Assembly (NCBI GenBank): GCA_021809105.1
Contig: JAKBAM010000015.1
Coordinates: 1 to 35,528 of the forward strand
Source of the DNA: Actinomycetes bacterium
GTDB taxonomy: Bacteria > Actinomycetota > Acidimicrobiia > Acidimicrobiales > Palsa-688
DNA: 35,528 nt
Reading direction: 5' to 3'
Positions 33,772 to 35,528 of this stretch are shown here, in pieces; position 1 is the stretch's first letter, and the number at the start of each line of letters is the position of its first letter. The notes beneath the pieces were generated by a model that saw only the letters and a list, made by a program, of their open reading frames with translations, searched no databases and was not told the origin of the DNA. Both the position numbers and the translations under genes were made by a program.

Positions 33772-34877
33772 GCTTGCGCTGGCAGTTGATCCGAGCAGAT
33801 GAGTTGGCCAGCCCAGAGGTCGGACGGTGGGAAGCAATACGCCACCGAACCCATGCTCTGGATAGCCCCTTCTTGTCGGCATACTTCGTACAGGCGGTCG
33901 GGTCGGTACGTTCCGACGTGCGGGTGGCGGTGATCGAGGACGGGCCCCGGATCGTCGGATTCCTCCCGTTCCAAAAGCATGGGCAGGTCGGCCGGGCGCT
34001 GGCGTGGGGGATCAACGACCGCCAAGGGATCGTCGCGGATCCCGAGTTGGTCGTGGACCGAAGGTCCCTCTTGGACGGTTGCGGGCTCTCGGTGCTGGCG
34101 TTCGACCACCTGGCGGTGGCCGACGTAGAGCGCCTGGGCGTCCATGCAACCATCCAGCCGAGCTGGACCGCGGAGCTATCGGGCGGCTCCGACCAGTACC
34201 TGGCCGAGCGGATGCGGGCCCACCCCGGCCACTTCCGCTCGCTGGAGCGGAAGCGGCGGAAGATGGAGCGCCATCACGAGACGGAGCTTCGTGTGAATGA
34301 CAGCGACTCAGAGGCGATGCGACTCCTCGTGCGGTGGAAGGCGGCGCAGTACCGGCGTACAGGTAGGCGCGATCGCTTTGCGCAGAGATGGATCGTCGAG
34401 CTGATAGAGCTACTGCGCTCGTCGCAGGCACCGGGCTGTCGAGGCATGCTGTCCACCCTCCGGCTCGACGGGGAGGTGGCGGCCGCCCACTTCGGCATCG
34501 CCTCGGAGGAGACGCTGGCGTGCTGGTTCCCGGCCTACGCGTCGCGCCACGCCGCCTTCTCTCCCGGACTTCAGCTCTTCCTCGGGATCGCCCGCGCCGC
34601 CCCCGGCGGCGTGCACCGGCTCGATTTCGGCAAGGGTGACGAGAGCTTCAAGCCGATCCTTTCGAATCACGCCGACGCGGTGGCCGAGGCGGAGCTGATT
34701 AAGCCGTCGGTGGTGGCGACCGCGTACACCGCTGTTCGCCGCCCCGGCCAGTGGGCGGAGCGTCTGGTGCTCGAGCGCCCGCGCCTGAGATCGGGCGCCC
34801 GGGAGGCGCTCAAGGCTATCGGATGGATGCGCGGCGTGGCTCGCCCCCGGCACCCCGGAGACGACCTCGGAGATTGA
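33768..34877 (+). CDS. CelD/BioF2-like GNAT acyltransferase
   Basis: 369 residues starting at the GTG that overlaps the flippase stop (GTGA). N-terminal half: ALDSPFLSAYFVQAVGSVRSDVRVAVIEDGPRIVGFLPF. C-terminal acetyltransferase: ERKRRKMERHHETELRV, MRLLVRWKAAQYRRTGRRDRF, MLSTLRLDGEVAAAHFGIAS, CWFPAYASRHAAFSPGLQLFLG and LDFGKGDESFKP. This is the pattern of the CelD/BioF2-like Acetyltransf_6 family found in polysaccharide clusters and related to FemAB-type fold pairs. It probably acylates a glycan precursor on the cytosolic side before the flippase moves it. The frame is open to 33693, but that part only covers the end of the flippase gene. Confidence 0.82.
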   Translation: MSLRWQLIRADELASPEVGRWEAIRHRTHALDSPFLSAYFVQAVGSVRSDVRVAVIEDGPRIVGFLPFQKHGQVGRALAWGINDRQGIVADPELVVDRRSLLDGCGLSVLAFDHLAVADVERLGVHATIQPSWTAELSGGSDQYLAERMRAHPGHFRSLERKRRKMERHHETELRVNDSDSEAMRLLVRWKAAQYRRTGRRDRFAQRWIVELIELLRSSQAPGCRGMLSTLRLDGEVAAAHFGIASEETLACWFPAYASRHAAFSPGLQLFLGIARAAPGGVHRLDFGKGDESFKPILSNHADAVAEAELIKPSVVATAYTAVRRPGQWAERLVLERPRLRSGAREALKAIGWMRGVARPRHPGDDLGD

Positions 34878-34894
34878 CGCCAGGGGGGCTTATG

Positions 34895-34954
34895 CGTCCT
34901 CCGGGAGACCGGGGGGCGATCCCCCAGAAGCTTTGAGGGGTACCCCCCAGGACG
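34895..34954 (+). other. Structured intergenic segment (terminator cluster or leader element)
   Basis: CGTCCT (34895-34900) can pair with AGGACG (34949-34954). Inside lie three small GC-rich hairpin options: CCGG-GAGA-CCGG (34901-34912), GGGG-CGAT-CCCC (34913-34924) and GGGG-TA-CCCC (34937-34946), with the self-complementary AAGCTT between the last two. It lies 18 bases after the acetyltransferase stop and 54 before the repeat-protein start. It could be a terminator or a multibranched leader RNA. It does not match a riboswitch consensus that I can recall. Confidence 0.4.
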
Positions 34955-35008
34955 ACGAAGATCGAGAACCAAGTAAGGGAGCTGGGCGCGCGTGCCGAGA
35001 TATCCCGC

Positions 35009-35528
35009 ATGCGACTCGCGTTGTGCTCGACCTCACGCAAGGTGCTGAGGCGCCGTACCACCAAGCGCCGGGTGATCGCGCTGGCGTCGACGGCCATGTG
35101 CTTCGCCGGCACTGTGGCCGCCGCGGGTATTCCAGGTGCATCAGCTGCGGCCGCCAGCCCAACCGTGGTCGGCAGTGCCAGCACGCCGGACGGGCAGGGT
35201 AGCTGGATGGTCACGAGCGACGGCCACATCGCCGTCTCCGGTGATGCCGGTTACTACGGTTCGCTGGCGACCGATCACCTCAACCAGCCCATAGTCGGCA
35301 TGGCCTCCACCCCCGACGGCCACGGCTACTGGCTCGTCGCCTCCGACGGCGGGATCTTCGACTTCGGTGACGCCGCCTTCTACGGCTCCACCGGCAACGT
35401 CCACCTCAACCAGCCCATAGTCGGCATGGCCTCCACCCCCGACGGCCACGGCTACTGGCTCGTCGCCTCCGACGGCGGGATCTTCGACTTCGGTGACGCC
35501 GCCTTCTACGGCTCCACCGGCAACGTCC
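35009..35528 (+). CDS. Secreted protein with 42-residue WLVASDGGIFDFGDA-type repeats (partial, runs off the window)
   Basis: The first 173 residues of an open frame that leaves the window. The N terminus is a signal peptide: a basic region (SRKVLRRRTTKRR), a hydrophobic core (VIALASTAMCFAGTVAAAG) and a likely cut near GASAAAA. Then come a degenerate unit (VVGSASTPDGQGSWMVTSDG) and two exact 42-residue units with cores GMASTPDGHGYWLVASDG and GIFDFGDAAFYGSTG. Such arrays probably form a beta-propeller-like or stacked-sheet surface domain; the function is unknown, and the C-terminal module is outside the window. ATG 35009 has no close ribosome-binding site. AAGGGAG at 34975-34981 instead precedes GTG 34992 in another frame, a short overlapping open frame. 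Confidence 0.75.
   Translation, partial: MRLALCSTSRKVLRRRTTKRRVIALASTAMCFAGTVAAAGIPGASAAAASPTVVGSASTPDGQGSWMVTSDGHIAVSGDAGYYGSLATDHLNQPIVGMASTPDGHGYWLVASDGGIFDFGDAAFYGSTGNVHLNQPIVGMASTPDGHGYWLVASDGGIFDFGDAAFYGSTGNV
35276..35527 (+). repeat. Two identical 126-bp tandem units in the repeat protein
   Basis: Bases 35276-35401 and 35402-35527 are identical at every position, including third codon positions; each unit encodes 42 residues. The preceding unit is clearly diverged. The array continues past the window edge. Confidence 0.9.

Noticed and set aside
34895..34954. c-di-AMP (ydaO) riboswitch before the secreted repeat protein
   Set aside because: The segment is too short and does not show the conserved ydaO core that I can recall; it is recorded only as a structured segment.

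Overview
The window is GC-rich, gene-dense DNA from a free-living actinobacterium. Several features point this way: an F420-type luciferase-like oxidoreductase, a 1,500-residue CtpH/CtpI-like P-type ATPase, an accD1-accA1-fadE19-like gene order as in Mycobacterium, a GT87 glycosyltransferase, and many probable leaderless genes (TANNNT box 6-8 nt before the start codon). The secreted repeat protein at the right edge (42-residue units with the core YWLVASDGGIFDFGDA) resembles proteins I associate with Acidimicrobiia. That class is an inference, not something the sequence proves.

Bases 1-2080 are accessory and decaying. They hold a PIN/ribbon-helix-helix toxin-antitoxin pair with a perfect palindromic operator, lying against a WYL-regulator remnant, then an AlkD-like gene that has lost its catalytic segment and ends in a perfect 34-bp palindrome. 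Bases 2158-8188 hold small-molecule catabolism genes: a SnoaL-like protein, a carboxymuconolactone-decarboxylase-like protein, an LLM oxidoreductase and an EthD-like protein on the plus strand. These face a minus-strand set of a RibD-like reductase, a Rieske oxygenase and a wrecked Gfo/Idh/MocA gene, and a hotdog thioesterase follows.

Bases 8205-14503 are mostly envelope genes: an L,D-transpeptidase, an SDR oxidoreductase preceded by tandem repeats and an 18-bp-stem hairpin, a membrane-anchored amidase/NAGPA-domain fusion, and a GT87 glycosyltransferase. Bases 14742-20219 hold a small membrane protein, the large P-type ATPase and a convergent conserved hypothetical gene.

Bases 20274-30576 form one tight minus-strand operon of seven genes: SDR, enoyl-CoA hydratase, a 926-residue phosphoribosyltransferase/kinase-like/HAD fusion, an APH-fold kinase, methylcrotonyl-CoA-type carboxylase beta and alpha subunits, and an acyl-CoA dehydrogenase. 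Five of these fit leucine or branched acyl-CoA breakdown. The two phosphoryl-transfer genes do not fit any pathway I know, and they are the best candidate here for an undescribed system.

Bases 30682-35528 return to the envelope: a flippase/GT-C glycosyltransferase fusion coupled to a CelD-like acetyltransferase, a structured intergenic segment, and the start of the secreted repeat protein. I saw no tRNA, rRNA, CRISPR array or intact insertion sequence.
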